Shown here piece by piece: positions 41,863 to 52,724 of a stretch of 64,000 nt of DNA; the stretch's first letter is position 1; each line of letters opens with the position of its first letter. The notes below the pieces were generated by a model. It was not told where the DNA came from. It ran no database searches and saw only the letters and a list, made by a program, of their open reading frames with translations. The position numbers and the translations under genes are program-made. The DNA comes from Pyropia haitanensis (lineage: Eukaryota > Rhodophyta > Bangiophyceae > Bangiales > Bangiaceae), in NCBI GenBank assembly GCA_008729055.1, contig SDUX01000009.1, forward strand, positions 628,806-692,805. The letters run 5' to 3'.

Positions 41863-42350
41863 GGCCAGCACCGACAGACAGACGCGGCCCGCCGCGGCAA
41901 CAGAGAAAGACCACCAGCAGAGCGGCAGGCCGCCAGCCCTAACAGACAGACGCGCCCCGCCGCGGAAAAAGAAGAAAGGAGCCAGCAGGGGGGCGGCCGC
42001 CAGCACCGACGGACAGACGCGGCCCGCCGCGGCAACAGAGAAAGACCACCAGCAAAGTGGCAAGCCGCCAGCACCAACAGACAGAAGCGCCCCGCCGCGG
42101 AAAAAGAAGAAAGGAGCCAGCAGGGGGGCGGCCGCCAGCACCGACAGACAGAGGCGGCCAGCCGGCGCAAAAGAAGAAAGGCGCCAGCGGGGCGGCAGCC
42201 ACCAGCAGACGGACGGACGCGACCCGCCGCGGCAACAAAAGAAAAGCACCAGCAGGGCGAAGGACGCCAGCACCAACAGACAGACGCGAAGCGCCGCGGC
42301 CAAAAAAAAAGGCTCCAGCTTGGAGGCGCCACCCGTGCGGTGAAAAGCAG
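41863..42350. repeat. 67-bp minisatellite of two alternating unit types
   Basis: Seven copies begin with a GACGCGG-like word at 41881, 41949, 42016, 42084, 42151, 42216 and 42283, a spacing of 65-68 bp. Two unit types alternate, one with GGCAACAGAGAAAG and one with GGAAAAAGAAGAAAGG, so the higher-order period is about 135 bp. That is a multiple of three and keeps several frames open, producing spurious Cys/Trp/Phe-rich ORFs on the minus strand. Confidence 0.85.
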
Positions 42351-42606
42351 CCGCCACCAGCAGATGCACGCAGGTGTGGAAAAGAAGACGGTGGGGGGGG
42401 GGGGAGGGTGGTGGGATGGTGGAGAGGGGGGCGTGGGGCACGTGAAGAGGGAAGGGGAGGGCGGGGGGGGGGAAGCTGGAGAGTGGGAGTGGGAGATGGA
42501 GGTTGGCTTGGCAGGTCAACGCCCGGGCTCAGAAGTCCATCCCCCGCCTGTCTGCTGGAGCGCCCCCCCCGCCCGCCCTTCCCCACCCCGCACCCCCCTC
42601 ACAGGG

Positions 42607-43635
42607 TGCTCCAGGAGCTCTCTGCCGGGCGTGCGCGCCGCGCACCCGTGCTGTTAGGCTGCCCCAGTGCGCGCTCTGCTCTCAGGTGGGGCTCTTCGGG
42701 GGACCACGTGCACTATGCTACGAACCGCGCTCACAACACCTGTCAACAGACCGCGCGGCAGTATCTGTGGTGGCTACGTCACTCACGGAAAATACTGTAC
42801 GTTGCAAGAAAGCATAGATTTTCCGTCCAGGAACGATTCCGCGGGGGCCGCTCTCGTACCAGACCCCTCCCCGCCCCGCCTGTCCCCCCCCCCCCCCCCC
42901 GCACCCCCTTACACGATGCTCCAGGAGCTCTCTGCCGGGCGTGCGCGCCGCGCACCCGTGCTGTTAGGCTGCCCCAGTGCGCGCTCTGCTCTCAGGTGGG
43001 GCTCTCCGGGGGACCACGTGCACTATGCTACGAACCGCGCTCACAACACCTGTCAACAGACCGCGCGGCAGTATCTGTGGTGGCTACGTCACTCACGGAA
43101 AATACTGTACGTTGCAAGAAAGCATAGATTTTCCGTCCAGGAACGATTCCGCGGGGGCCGCTCTCGTACCAGACCCCTCCCCGCCCCGCCTGTCCCCCCC
43201 CCCCCCCCCCGCACCCCCTTACACGATGCTCCAGGAGCTCTCTGCCGGGCGTGCGCGCCGCGCACCCGTGCTGTTAGGCTGCCCCAGTGCGCGCTCTGCT
43301 CTCAGGTGGGGCTCTCCGGGGGACCACGTGCACTATGCTACGAACCGCGCTCACAACACCTGTCAACAGACCGCGCGGCAGTATCTGTGGTGGCTACGTC
43401 ACTCACGGAAAATACTGTACGTTGCAAGAAAGCATAGATTTTCCGTCCAGGAACGATTCCGCGGGGGCCGCTCTCGTACCAGACCCCTCCCCGCCCCGCC
43501 TGTCCCCCCCCCCCCCCCCCGCACCCCCTGACACGATGCTCCAGGAGCTCTCTGCCGGGCGTGCGCGCCGCGCACCCGTGCTGTTAGGCTGCCCCAGTGC
43601 GCGCTCTGCTCTCGGGTGGGGCTCCCCGGGGCGCC
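42607..43635 (+). repeat. 310-bp tandem repeat array, 3.3 copies
   Basis: Units start at 42607, 42917, 43227 and 43537 (partial), exactly 310 bp apart and almost identical. Each holds TGCTCCAGGAGCTCTC, a central ACGGAAAAT...ATTTTCCGT inverted repeat with a 24-nt loop, and a C-run tail. The repeated plus-strand ORFs here follow from the repetition and show no protein motif. Near identity indicates recent amplification. Confidence 0.9.
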
Positions 43636-44146
43636 GTGCTGTGCGTTCGTGCATGGGGACCTTTCCAGCTGCAGGGGAGATGATCCGGGAGTCCACCCGC
43701 AAGACGACAACGCACTCGATGCGTGACCGGCGAGCATTGGTCGAGACTTCGACCAACCGAGGTGTGAGAAGGGAGCGCGTGGAGAGCGGCTGCGAGTGCT
43801 TGCTGTTGGACGTGTGACAGAAGTGGCGTCGCGAAGCTGGAATCGGGGCAAGTCGCGCGCAATCCGTTGATAATTCGGCGATATTCGTGCGCAGTTCGGC
43901 TCCTCAGGCCTGCCTCGCACCCTCCCACGGCGGTGCCCCCCCCCCCCTCGGCGGCTGAGTCCTCCCCTGGGGTGGTGGAGTCTTCCTGGTGCCCCGGTTT
44001 TACAGCTGAATTGGGCACTCACGGACATGTAGCCCACCTTTCTGTCGGACCCGGCTCCAGCCGCCCGCCGACGCGAACCACCAGCAGACCACAGCCGACC
44101 ACAAGTAAACGAGCTACCGTACAGTACATGCGCAGTACAAAAAATA
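43636..44146. other. Spacer right of the 310-bp array
   Basis: The sequence is mixed and of moderate GC, without a convincing ORF. No RNA gene was recognised. Confidence 0.4.
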
Positions 44147-44200
44147 GCCACGAGTACTGCCTAGTATACCCTAGTACGGGTGGTACGTTTTCCCGACGAT
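44147..44200 (-). repeat. Right inverted repeat
   Basis: This is the inverted partner of 40988-41045. It contains AGTATACCC and TGGTACGTTTTCCCGACGAT. Confidence 0.6.
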
Positions 44201-46476
44201 ACACATCGATAGCGGATGTAACATATTGCTCTGCTGAACGAGGTCAAGAGCTGTGATTCAATAGTGGTCCAGAGTCATCCACCGTTCGTGGCCCCAGTGC
44301 GCATCCGATCGGCCTGGCGATCTTCGGACGACTCGGGCGCGAGATGTGTTGTGCCCAACTTCTTCGTTCTTCTTCCTACTTTCCCCGCCCCCCCCTGCCC
44401 GCATGCATACCTCCCCCGTCCCCCTCCCCTCCACCGCCACAAACCAGCCATACACAGCGCATCCATGTGGCATACGGAACAGCGGTCTTCACGGCATGTG
44501 TCGCTCATGACCGCAAACCTACACACCTTGGCAAAACAAAACACCCAGTGACAAACACCAAGAGCCCATCACGTCAGCACCTCGCATCAGCAAAACGTTC
44601 CAACAAGCCTGTCAACCAGCCAGGTCTGCCCCCGCCCCCCACCCACATGGCACTGCACATGCGCGCCGACGGGGGTAGAGCCATCACCAAACAACTCCCC
44701 TCGTCGTCCTCACCCCTGACTCGGCAACTCGCCCGCAGTCTCCCCCCAAACAAGACCAGTGCACACAACAACACCTGCGCAGTGAAGCCGGCGACCAATC
44801 GACAAGGGAACAGGAGACGTACCAGGCTCGTATCGTGCGCTGACCGACACGAGAGAATCTCACACCACCAGCAAGCAACCGACCGGAAGCGAACGCACCA
44901 GGCACACCTCAAGAAAAAGGGACAGCTCATTCTCCTGTCCATCCGCGAGTCAGCATACAGATGTCCATGCCGCGCCGCGCCCCACCTCGCGTCCCGTTGC
45001 CCTGACCCCAAGCCTCAAAAACAATGCCACAGGTCCCCCCTCGCAGCACCACAATGTCGGGTTCTGCCCCTCCTCCAATCGGGATAGGCACGTACGTTCA
45101 TGGCAACAGTCAAGGGGATGTAGGGGACGACGTCGGTCGGAGGCAGCGTAGTGAGAAGGGCCAGCGCCGTCGTGCACTAGAAGCACGGCCGAGGGTGGAA
45201 CGGCGCGGGAGACAGCGGGCGCGGGGTCGGGGTGACGACTGAACCAGCTGCGACCGTTGCGCCGCGGGGCGCACGAGCTGCGGCGCTCGAAACGTCCGCG
45301 TTGCATTCAGCCGAACTGCTCAGAACCGCACGTGTCGACCTTGTGCGTGCTCCGGGCCGTCGCGGGGTGTCACGAGCGATTCCCTCGACTTGCTGACAAT
45401 TACCAACTTCCTATCTGGAAGGGCCGTTTCTGCTGCCCACAAGCCTACTTTATTCCCGCAAGGAGGCACTTCATTGCACGTACAGGTCAGGTTTACCATT
45501 ACGGCTGGTCACACACCGTCGCCATTACATCTCCTCCACCCAGCCAGCCTCCAACGGCACCGGCAGGATTGTCAGCAGCCCCGCCAGCAGAAGATGGCGC
45601 TCAACATCCTGTCAGACCTCGTAGGCGCCAGATCATATCCGATCCACCGTGGCAAGATGCCATGCGATGTCTCGACTGGCACTTACGATTGTGTCTCACT
45701 GGTCGCCAGTGCTTTCTAACCGTCTGGCGATCGCGTCGAGAGAGGATTCGTCTTACTGGGCTCTCGCGCCGCTCGGATAGTTCAAATCCGTTCTGATTCG
45801 GCTTTTCTTGAGGTGCTGTGCGCGGCGGGCGCCCCGACGCGCGACGCGGCGCGCCCGCCCCCGCCCCCGCGGTCCGTGGCGTCGTGCGCGGCCGGCAGCG
45901 GGCGTTGGGGCGTTTGTCCCCCCCCCCCCCACCCCGCCCCCCCACCAATCGACCCCACCACGACGGTTTTCCGTACAAGACGCGCGGCCGAGTGCCGCCA
46001 TCCAAACCGACCCGTGACAGCGGTGCTCGCAACGCGCGCGACGCGCTCCGCCGTCCCCGCCGCGGCGGTTGGGTGTGGTTTTTTTATCTTGTCCCGGACG
46101 GGGGTCATCCGTGCGACAGCCGTCGATCGCAGTGGTATGGCAGGGTGGTCGTGTGCCGACTCTACGGTGGCCACGGCATGGCCGCCGCGCCGGGCCGCCA
46201 CGGCCGCCGTGCCGCGCACCGACCACCGCGCTCCGCAGCGGCCGCCGCGCGTCACCCATCCCCCCCCCCCCCCGTACCCCCACGCGACCCCTCACCACCG
46301 CCAGCTCTTGTCTCCCCTGTATGTACACTGCTATGAAGGAGCGGGGGGGGGGGGGGGGGGCGAGGGGGAGGAGATGGGGTGTGGTACCAGTGCCGCCGCT
46401 GCACCCCCACCAGCACACCGGCGGTCCTCGTTGGGAGACGTGACCTTCCCCCCCCCCCTCCCTCCCCCCCATCGAT
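44201..46476. other. Intergenic sequence, no gene assigned
   Basis: From 44,200 to 45,800 composition is balanced, and a few ORFs of 70-250 codons lack motifs and have random-looking composition. From 45,800 onward the sequence is GC-rich with a C run near 45,918 and a G run near 46,344. A tRNA-like T arm near 45,779 was considered and not accepted. Confidence 0.4.
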
Positions 46477-47638
46477 TCAACCGCGGCCCGCTGCCGCCGC
46501 GGCTGCCTCGCGGCGGCGGCGGTGTCGTTGGCTGCCGCGGTTGCGGCAAGGCCACCGCGGAGTGGAACCGCCCCGCTCCTTCCGCCCCCCCCCCCCCCCC
46601 CCGGTCGGCTCGCTACCCCCGCCACCACCTCCACAGGTGACGCCACCCCCCCCCCCCCCCATCCCCCCCCCCCCCCCCAGCGACGGCGGCGGCGGCGGCA
46701 CCCCCCCCCCCCCCTTCCCCCGTCGGGGCGCCGCGTCCCACGCGGTGCCGCCGAGCGCGTCCATCAACGACGGGGAGCCGACGCCGTCGGCAAACGACAC
46801 CCCCCCCCGGGTGTGGTGCTCCCCGTGGGGCGTCGTGTCCAGGCCCGGCACCCCCCGCAGCACGTTGTACCCCGAGTGTTCGTACACGCCGCCGACGCAG
46901 CCCAGCGCGAGCACCACCGCGTGCCACCGCCGGTCCAGGCGGGCCGACACGGCGAGCAGGGGCAGCAGGTAGGGCACGACAATCTCCACCACATAGTCCG
47001 CGGCGGACATGTACATGGCCGACACGGCCGTCGCGGCGCGGGTGGTGTGGTGGAGGCCGTGGCCAAACGCACGCCAGCCCCACCCCGAGTGCAGCACAAA
47101 GCGGTGGCCAACGTAAAAGAGCACGTCGTGCGCGACCGCCATCCACGCGGCGACCACCAGCAGCGACGCCGCGCTCGGCGCCGGGCCGCCGCCGCCGCCG
47201 CACCCGGCGTGGCCAAACGCCAGCCCCGCCGCCTCGGCGGTGACCATGGCCGGCAGCAGCAGCAGCACCTGGTTGGCCACCACCCGCGGCAGCAGCGCCG
47301 CGTACCGCCGCGACGCGTCCGCCTCGACGCGCACCTTGGCCGCCTCCCCAGCGGCGGTCGCGTCGGCCGCCGCCGCCGCCGCGGCGGCGGCGTGGAAGAC
47401 GCCCATCCCGGCCGCCCAGGTGGTGACCGACACGGGGGGGGGGGGGTCCCGCCGGGGGGGGTGGGGGGGGGGGGGGGACCCCCAGCCGCCGCGCCGCGAG
47501 CGTCGCCGCCGCCGACGCAATGGAAATGGCGGTGAAGGCGGCGGCGGCGGCACCCACGACCGCCGCTGGCCGCTCCCGTCGGCCGCCACCGGGTGCACCG
47601 GCGCCGCCGCGGCGGCCGCCGGTGGCCGTGGTGACCAT
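46477..47638 (-). CDS. Fatty acid hydroxylase / sterol desaturase family protein (frame broken at a homopolymer)
   Basis: The catalytic part is one minus-strand frame with the three His boxes of the superfamily: HDVLFYVGHRFVLH (about 47,089-47,130), HGLHHT (about 47,045-47,062) and HGEHHT (about 46,810-46,828). Hydrophobic helices lie around them, as expected of a di-iron ER-membrane oxygenase acting on sterols, fatty acids or sphingoid bases. The likely N-terminus, starting MVTTATGG at ATG 47638 with a membrane-like segment AVVGAAAAAFTAISIASAAA, is in another frame. The switch falls in G runs at 47,430-47,480. A sequencing indel, a small intron or a true frameshift would explain it. The C-terminus after WDAAPRRGKGG is low-complexity and uncertain. 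Substrate unknown. Confidence 0.72.
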
Positions 47639-48526
47639 GACGCCGGGCGACGCAGTCGGGAAGGGGAGGGGTGCCGGGCAACAAAAACACAACCACCCAA
47701 CGAGCGCGCACCGTGCCCCACGTCACGCCGGCCGAGCGCCGCCGCCGCCGCGAGGAAGAAGGAGCGGAACGAGCGCCGCAGCTTGCTGCATGTGCGTGCG
47801 GGAGCACAAAGAAGGGGGGAACAAAAAGGCGCGCCGCGTCTTGGTGCACGCGTCCGTATGCGTGGGGTTGACGTGGAGCACGCCGCCGCAGGTCGCCCGC
47901 ACTCCTCCGCCCCCTCCCCCCCAGCGCCAGACCGGGCCCCATCAAGTGGCCGTGCGGCGGCCTGGCCCCAGCACCTCCCCCCCCCACTCCCAAACGTGCC
48001 TCGGGCGAGGCACGCCCAGCCCCCGCAGGCGGTGCATGGGAAAGGGCGCGTGCATGGGGGGGGGGGGGGGGGAGGGAGGCGGGCTCGCCACGGGAACCAG
48101 CGGGTAATGTCCCCCGCCCTCCCCCCCCCCCCCCCCCCCCCCCCCCCACCTTGTCGGCACCTTCCCTCCACCTCGCTGTCAAAGGCGCTCTGCCGGCGGT
48201 GTGGCACGCGGGCGCCACAGCCCGGCGGGCGCGCCGGGCGTAGCGGCCACGATTCACGGGGAACGGGCCGGCAACGGCCGGCAAAGGCGCGGGGGCGAGG
48301 GGGGGCGCGCCCCCCCCCCCCCCACCGGATGGCGCCTCTGCCCGGTGCGCCAGATGCCGCACCGGCCCCTCGCGGGGCGTGGCAGGGGATGGCCGCCCGC
48401 ATAGATCCGCCGCGCTGGTTCCCGACGCACGCACCGGCCGCGGCGTGCCAGCAAAAAAGAGGGGGCGGGGGCTTCCTTCCACCACGCGCCTCCACTCGTC
48501 CGCACGCACCCACACCCAGTTTGCAC
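47639..48526. other. GC-rich region between the hydroxylase gene and Copia-B
   Basis: It contains G and C runs (48,058-48,072 and 48,121-48,147) and open frames without motifs. It probably includes the hydroxylase promoter. TGCAC at 48522-48526 is the left copy of the Copia-B target duplication. Confidence 0.4.
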
Positions 48527-49132
48527 TGTGGGAAGTAAGGGGGAAGCGTCACAGATGCGTCACAGGTCGTTGTTCCTTCAGGGCTCGCGTAATCGTGCCC
48601 TGTAGCTACACAAGTGAAGCGCCGCGCAATCGGCGATACCAAGAGTGCAGGTTTACAAGAAAGAACAAAGGCAAGGAGCAAAGCCAGCCGACCGCCTGCG
48701 GCGGTGACCGGCACGCCTCTAAACCCCCCCCCGGTTTCTCTCACTCGAGCCCCCCTCCCGATCTCGAGGGACTCCTCACGCGTCCGCTCGCCAGGCTACC
48801 CCCCTTGTGACCCCGCTCAGAGGGGGTGGCCCTCCGGCCCCGCGCAAGCTGGGCGAGCGCAGCACTCCACCCGATAGTACTACTCGCAGGGGTCCCGCCG
48901 GAACAGGGGCAGGGGCCCGTACAGGCCAACAGCAGCCAGTGTCTCGCTGCGGGCGTACGCTTGCGGCGCCAGGCGTGGCGCCGCCCAGTGCGGCATCTTG
49001 CCCTCCGTGGCTGACCACTCAGTCGCTCAACAATATCTCGATGGCCGGTCGCTTAAGCAGCCGGCCACAACTTGAGACCTGTCGGGTCGTAAGATCCGGC
49101 AAGTCCGTCCGCATCAGGTGGCGACTTTCACA
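48527..49132 (-). repeat. 3' LTR of Copia-B
   Basis: This 606-bp repeat matches 54492-55097 at an offset of 5,965 bp. It lies downstream of pol in element orientation and supplies the pol stop codon. Confidence 0.96.
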
Positions 49133-52100
49133 CTGCCGGGACTCCCGTGGTCAGACACGGGGGGCCAGCGGGTGGTCGGATGACCCACTGGACCACGGGG
49201 GTGTGGTCCGTCCCGGTACGCAGCATCGTCTCCAACGCCGGGCAGCCGCGTTCCTTCGTAAGAGGGTCGGCCAGGTTGTCATCCGATGCAATCAGTCCGA
49301 CGTTGGATATGTCGTAGCGGTTGTAGGCCTGGCGTGCAGCAGCAACGTCTACCATCAGCCGCTTCTCGGTTGGGTGCGACGCTTTTGTCACGACGTCAAA
49401 TAGCTGCTTCGAGTCGGTGAAGAGAGAGAGAGGGATGCGCCGACCATACAGCTGCTCCAGGTCATAGCGTAGCACGAACGCCTCATCAAATGCGCAGGTG
49501 AAGGCATATACCTCACCAGCCATCACCGACCTCACCACTCGCTTGCACTTGCGGCTAGCAAAGTTGAGGACGTGCGCCTTCCCAGCGCCGTCGCAGAGCA
49601 AAATGATGAAGCCCACCTGCGTCGAGTTGTCATAGTTGTTGGCAAATGACGAGTCGGCGTATGTACGTATGTGAAGGGTGTGGACGTCCAGCTTGGGATA
49701 CTTGAGCACGAGGTCACGCCCAGCCTTGGCTTTCTTGACAAGGCTGTTGTACGTCTTGATGGTCGACGAGCCATACCTGCCCTCAGTCACCTGCGCCAGC
49801 TTATTTACGCCGCTGCACAGGTCGGGGCGGGTGTGCCCAACCCAGGCCAGCCCAGCTCGGGCGGAGGCAAACTTGGTGAAGGTAGCGTCCATCGGCAGCA
49901 GCTTCAGGTTGTCCACGTACGCTACCTGGTCCAACACATAGTGGTAGTCCCTCCCCTGGACGGTAGACACCCGCACGCCGACGAACTCGGTGTCGTCCCA
50001 GACTCGCTCCTTACCCTGGAATTTGACAAGCATGGCCTCGCACGCAGTCTGAAAGGACTGGTCGCCACCCATGAAGCAGTCGTCCACATAGGCACCGAGA
50101 AGTCCGGACAGAGCACCGTCTTCCTTACGCCTGTAGAACAGCGCTGGGTCGGACGTCAGGGGCGTCATCTTCAGGTCCTCCTCAATGTGGGCATTAATGG
50201 TCGCATTCCAGTAGTCACCTGCATCGCAGACCCCGTAAAGGGGCAGCTCGATATGTAGCAGCTCGTCAGCCTCCATGTCGAAGAGATGGACGTCCTTGGG
50301 GCGAGGACGCAGGTACAGCTGCCGTGAAAACTTGTCCCTGCTTTGGAGGTAGGCTTGTGTGATGTCGTGAGCGAACAGTCGCAGGCCAAGAACGGCCGAG
50401 GTTGACACCAGCAGTCGTGTCGACCGCTGCCTCAGCGTGGCGAGGTTGTGCACCACAAACTCTTTAGCCTTGTCCCGATGACCTTGGGCTACAAACCGTG
50501 CTTTGGGGAACTCTTGGGGGGTATTGTGGTTCTTCAGGGTATACACGAAGCGGCCACCAATGATGTTGGCATCCGCTGGCACATCCTGCTTCTTGACCCG
50601 CCTAAACGTGCCCCGTTCCTGAAGACCGTCCGCCTCCTTGCGAGCCGCCGCCTGGAACCGTGCGGTCTGGATGCGTGGGTCGCCCTCCGGGACGACCACG
50701 GTCAGGTAGTCCTTGACCGCGGCCGAGACACTGACATCGTCGTCGCCGCGTCGTATGACACCAATGGCTTTCGACGCCGCGGTGGGAGCCGTCGCCTTTG
50801 CCAGCCCGCGAGGCGAAAGGCTGCGACGAGCGCGATAGTTGCGCCCATAAGAGGCAAGGACGTTCGATGGACACAAATTCGCACGGGGAAGGCGAGCCAC
50901 AAAGCCTCGACAGTCGGCACGAGCGGTCGACAAGAAGGCTTCTCCAGTCACAATTGCGTCCAACAGCTGCCCATTGTCAATGTTCGGGTCAAGCGCGGCG
51001 CTCCGTAGGTCCGACGATGGCGTGTTGGGAGGCCCCGTTGTGGGCTGTGGAGGTTGTCCAATAAGTGGTGGTGGGGGTGGCGCCGGCTGTGGTTGAGCCG
51101 GTGGGACGACAGAGGACCCTGCTGCGTTCCCGGCGCCGTTGCTTGGGTTGGCACTACCGCCAGGCGGCAGCCCGCTGTCGTTGCTACCAGGAGGAGATGG
51201 CTCGATCGCGGACTGGTCCGCGGGGGAACTTGCGGGCCTAGGGTCCGATGACGGGGCAGCTTGCATGTACCGCTTAATCTTGTCGACAGAGAACTGTCTC
51301 AGGGCGCCGTCGACAGCCAGCCACACAATCTTGTCGCGTTGGGCTACGAGGGAAAAGGGTCCCACCCACTCGTCGACAGGCGGTTCCCGGTAGACCAGTA
51401 CTTGGTCACCAGGGTTCACGACTCTGTCGGCGGCTGCTGGTACGTTTGTTGACAGGGCGACACGCAGTCGAGACTTGGCGATGACAGCTTCCATCTCCTT
51501 CCGGGCTGCGACCATGGCCTTCATGCGTTCACGTTGGTCTGGTAGGGCAAGAGGGGCAACCGGCGTTCTAGGGATGACCCCAAACACAAGCAGGGTCGGG
51601 ACCAGTCCGCGAGGGCCAGCTGTCTGGTTCATTGCCGTGACCGCGGTAGAGAGGGCCGCCTCTTGTTGAATGCCGGGGTGGTCCGCCCTAACCTTGCGGT
51701 ATATGGACCGCAGGAAGGCATGGTAGCGCTCACCTCCACCTAGGGCGTTGTGTGACTCCACTCCAGACAGTACCAGCTCTGTACCTGCGGAGGTAGTGAG
51801 GGCGCGCCAGGCAGGCGACTTGAATTGCGGCGCCTGGTCAGCATGCAGCACTTGGGGGTGCCCGACATAGGGGTGCACCCACACGTGCAGGTACAACTGC
51901 CAGAGCTCCTCCAGCTTCTCGCCACGGGTGAAGGCAGCTGCGCTAAACAATGTGTCCTTGTCGACCACGTGTAGGACCGAATGACCATCGAGATACATAA
52001 GGTCCATCAGGACCGTCCGGTTAAACACCACGTCCTCGTGTGGCAAGGCCACTCGGAAGCGTCCGGGCGCCTGGGCGAGCCGTTGGCAGACATCGCAGGC

Positions 52101-52724
52101 CGCCGTGAGCCGCTCCAATTCAGCCCGGGTGCTGGCGTCAATGGTGCCGTCGCCGGCACGCCGCAGCAGTGCGGACAACCTGTCCGCGTGCGGGTGATTG
52201 AAGTGCCTATGTAGGCGGTTCAGCTCAACTGTAGTGTAGTGGACTGCCTGGCCCCACTCGAGGTAGATGTGCTCGTTTTTACGGACCAGGGGGGTGGCAA
52301 TCTTGCGCTCGTCACACTTCAGCTGGTTCTTGACGTTGTTGACGTACAAGGCCAACCTGTCCAGGACGTCTAGTCCCAGCAAGAAGGGGATGTCAAGGGC
52401 GACCACGTCCACCCTTAAGAGGGCGTAGTGGTCCGCCGAAACAGGGACGCGGACGGTAAGCAGTCCGAGGCTTGGGGTGAGTACACCGCCGAAGAGGAAG
52501 TTGGTAGCTCTCGCCTTCTCAAGGATGAGAGGCTTGCCAATCATCCGGGCGTACGCCAGCGCCTGACCTCGCCCGATAACCGTTCGGGTAGCGCCCGTGT
52601 CTAGGCACGCCCCCATGAATCCAGGGGCGCTGCGGCCGTCGACCAGTAGGCACTCGAGGGCGTGTCGATCAGCCTCCCAAGGGGGGGCTTTTCGTCTTAC
52701 GTTGGGGGTGTGCCGACGACTCAC
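49128..52724 (-). CDS. pol: Copia-B Pol polyprotein (protease, integrase, RT, RNase H)
   Basis: About 1,198 residues are open in the -1 frame relative to gag. The frame overlaps the gag stop by 4 nt as GTGA, so unlike Copia-A there is no ATG at the junction. Protease DTG follows GACL. The integrase has a CDVCQ zinc pair, then VDLMYLD, HADQAPQ and GGGERYH, corresponding to the D, D and E residues. RT carries AYVDDCF. RNase H has YADSSFANN and TDSKQL. A Pro/Ser-rich linker separates integrase and RT. The stop at 49128-49130 lies inside the 3' LTR. No internal stop is seen. Confidence 0.95.
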   Translation of the reverse strand: MSRRHTPNVRRKAPPWEADRHALECLLVDGRSAPGFMGACLDTGATRTVIGRGQALAYARMIGKPLILEKARATNFLFGGVLTPSLGLLTVRVPVSADHYALLRVDVVALDIPFLLGLDVLDRLALYVNNVKNQLKCDERKIATPLVRKNEHIYLEWGQAVHYTTVELNRLHRHFNHPHADRLSALLRRAGDGTIDASTRAELERLTAACDVCQRLAQAPGRFRVALPHEDVVFNRTVLMDLMYLDGHSVLHVVDKDTLFSAAAFTRGEKLEELWQLYLHVWVHPYVGHPQVLHADQAPQFKSPAWRALTTSAGTELVLSGVESHNALGGGERYHAFLRSIYRKVRADHPGIQQEAALSTAVTAMNQTAGPRGLVPTLLVFGVIPRTPVAPLALPDQRERMKAMVAARKEMEAVIAKSRLRVALSTNVPAAADRVVNPGDQVLVYREPPVDEWVGPFSLVAQRDKIVWLAVDGALRQFSVDKIKRYMQAAPSSDPRPASSPADQSAIEPSPPGSNDSGLPPGGSANPSNGAGNAAGSSVVPPAQPQPAPPPPPLIGQPPQPTTGPPNTPSSDLRSAALDPNIDNGQLLDAIVTGEAFLSTARADCRGFVARLPRANLCPSNVLASYGRNYRARRSLSPRGLAKATAPTAASKAIGVIRRGDDDVSVSAAVKDYLTVVVPEGDPRIQTARFQAAARKEADGLQERGTFRRVKKQDVPADANIIGGRFVYTLKNHNTPQEFPKARFVAQGHRDKAKEFVVHNLATLRQRSTRLLVSTSAVLGLRLFAHDITQAYLQSRDKFSRQLYLRPRPKDVHLFDMEADELLHIELPLYGVCDAGDYWNATINAHIEEDLKMTPLTSDPALFYRRKEDGALSGLLGAYVDDCFMGGDQSFQTACEAMLVKFQGKERVWDDTEFVGVRVSTVQGRDYHYVLDQVAYVDNLKLLPMDATFTKFASARAGLAWVGHTRPDLCSGVNKLAQVTEGRYGSSTIKTYNSLVKKAKAGRDLVLKYPKLDVHTLHIRTYADSSFANNYDNSTQVGFIILLCDGAGKAHVLNFASRKCKRVVRSVMAGEVYAFTCAFDEAFVLRYDLEQLYGRRIPLSLFTDSKQLFDVVTKASHPTEKRLMVDVAAARQAYNRYDISNVGLIASDDNLADPLTKERGCPALETMLRTGTDHTPVVQWVIRPPAGPPCLTTGVPAV

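Larger units (their letters stand above)
40988..44200. other. Repeat-rich island bounded by imperfect inverted repeats
   Basis: About 54 bp at 40988-41045 match 44147-44200 in inverted orientation, sharing CCACGAGTA, AGTATACCC, TGGTACGTTTTC and CGACGAT. Between them lie a diverged and a fresh set of 310-bp repeats, a 67-bp minisatellite and AT-richer spacers. There is no transposase gene inside. It could be a non-autonomous element or simply a repeat nest. Confidence 0.4.

Noticed and set aside
41821..42586. Minus-strand Cys/Trp/Phe-rich repetitive ORFs
   Set aside because: They are translations of the 67-bp minisatellite, whose 135-bp higher period keeps frames open.
42057..43817. Plus-strand ORFs repeating a 103-residue block
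   Set aside because: They arise from the 310-bp tandem array; the peptides have no domain and span C runs.
45765..45815. Possible tRNA T arm (TTCAAAT) followed by a TTTT stop
   Set aside because: The stem that pairs (CGGAT/ATCCG) puts the wrong bases in the loop, and no A box or acceptor stem was found upstream.
47639..48744. Upstream extension of the hydroxylase frame into the Copia-B LTR
   Set aside because: The extension is low-complexity and enters the LTR, which is a later insertion; a credible ATG exists at 47638.
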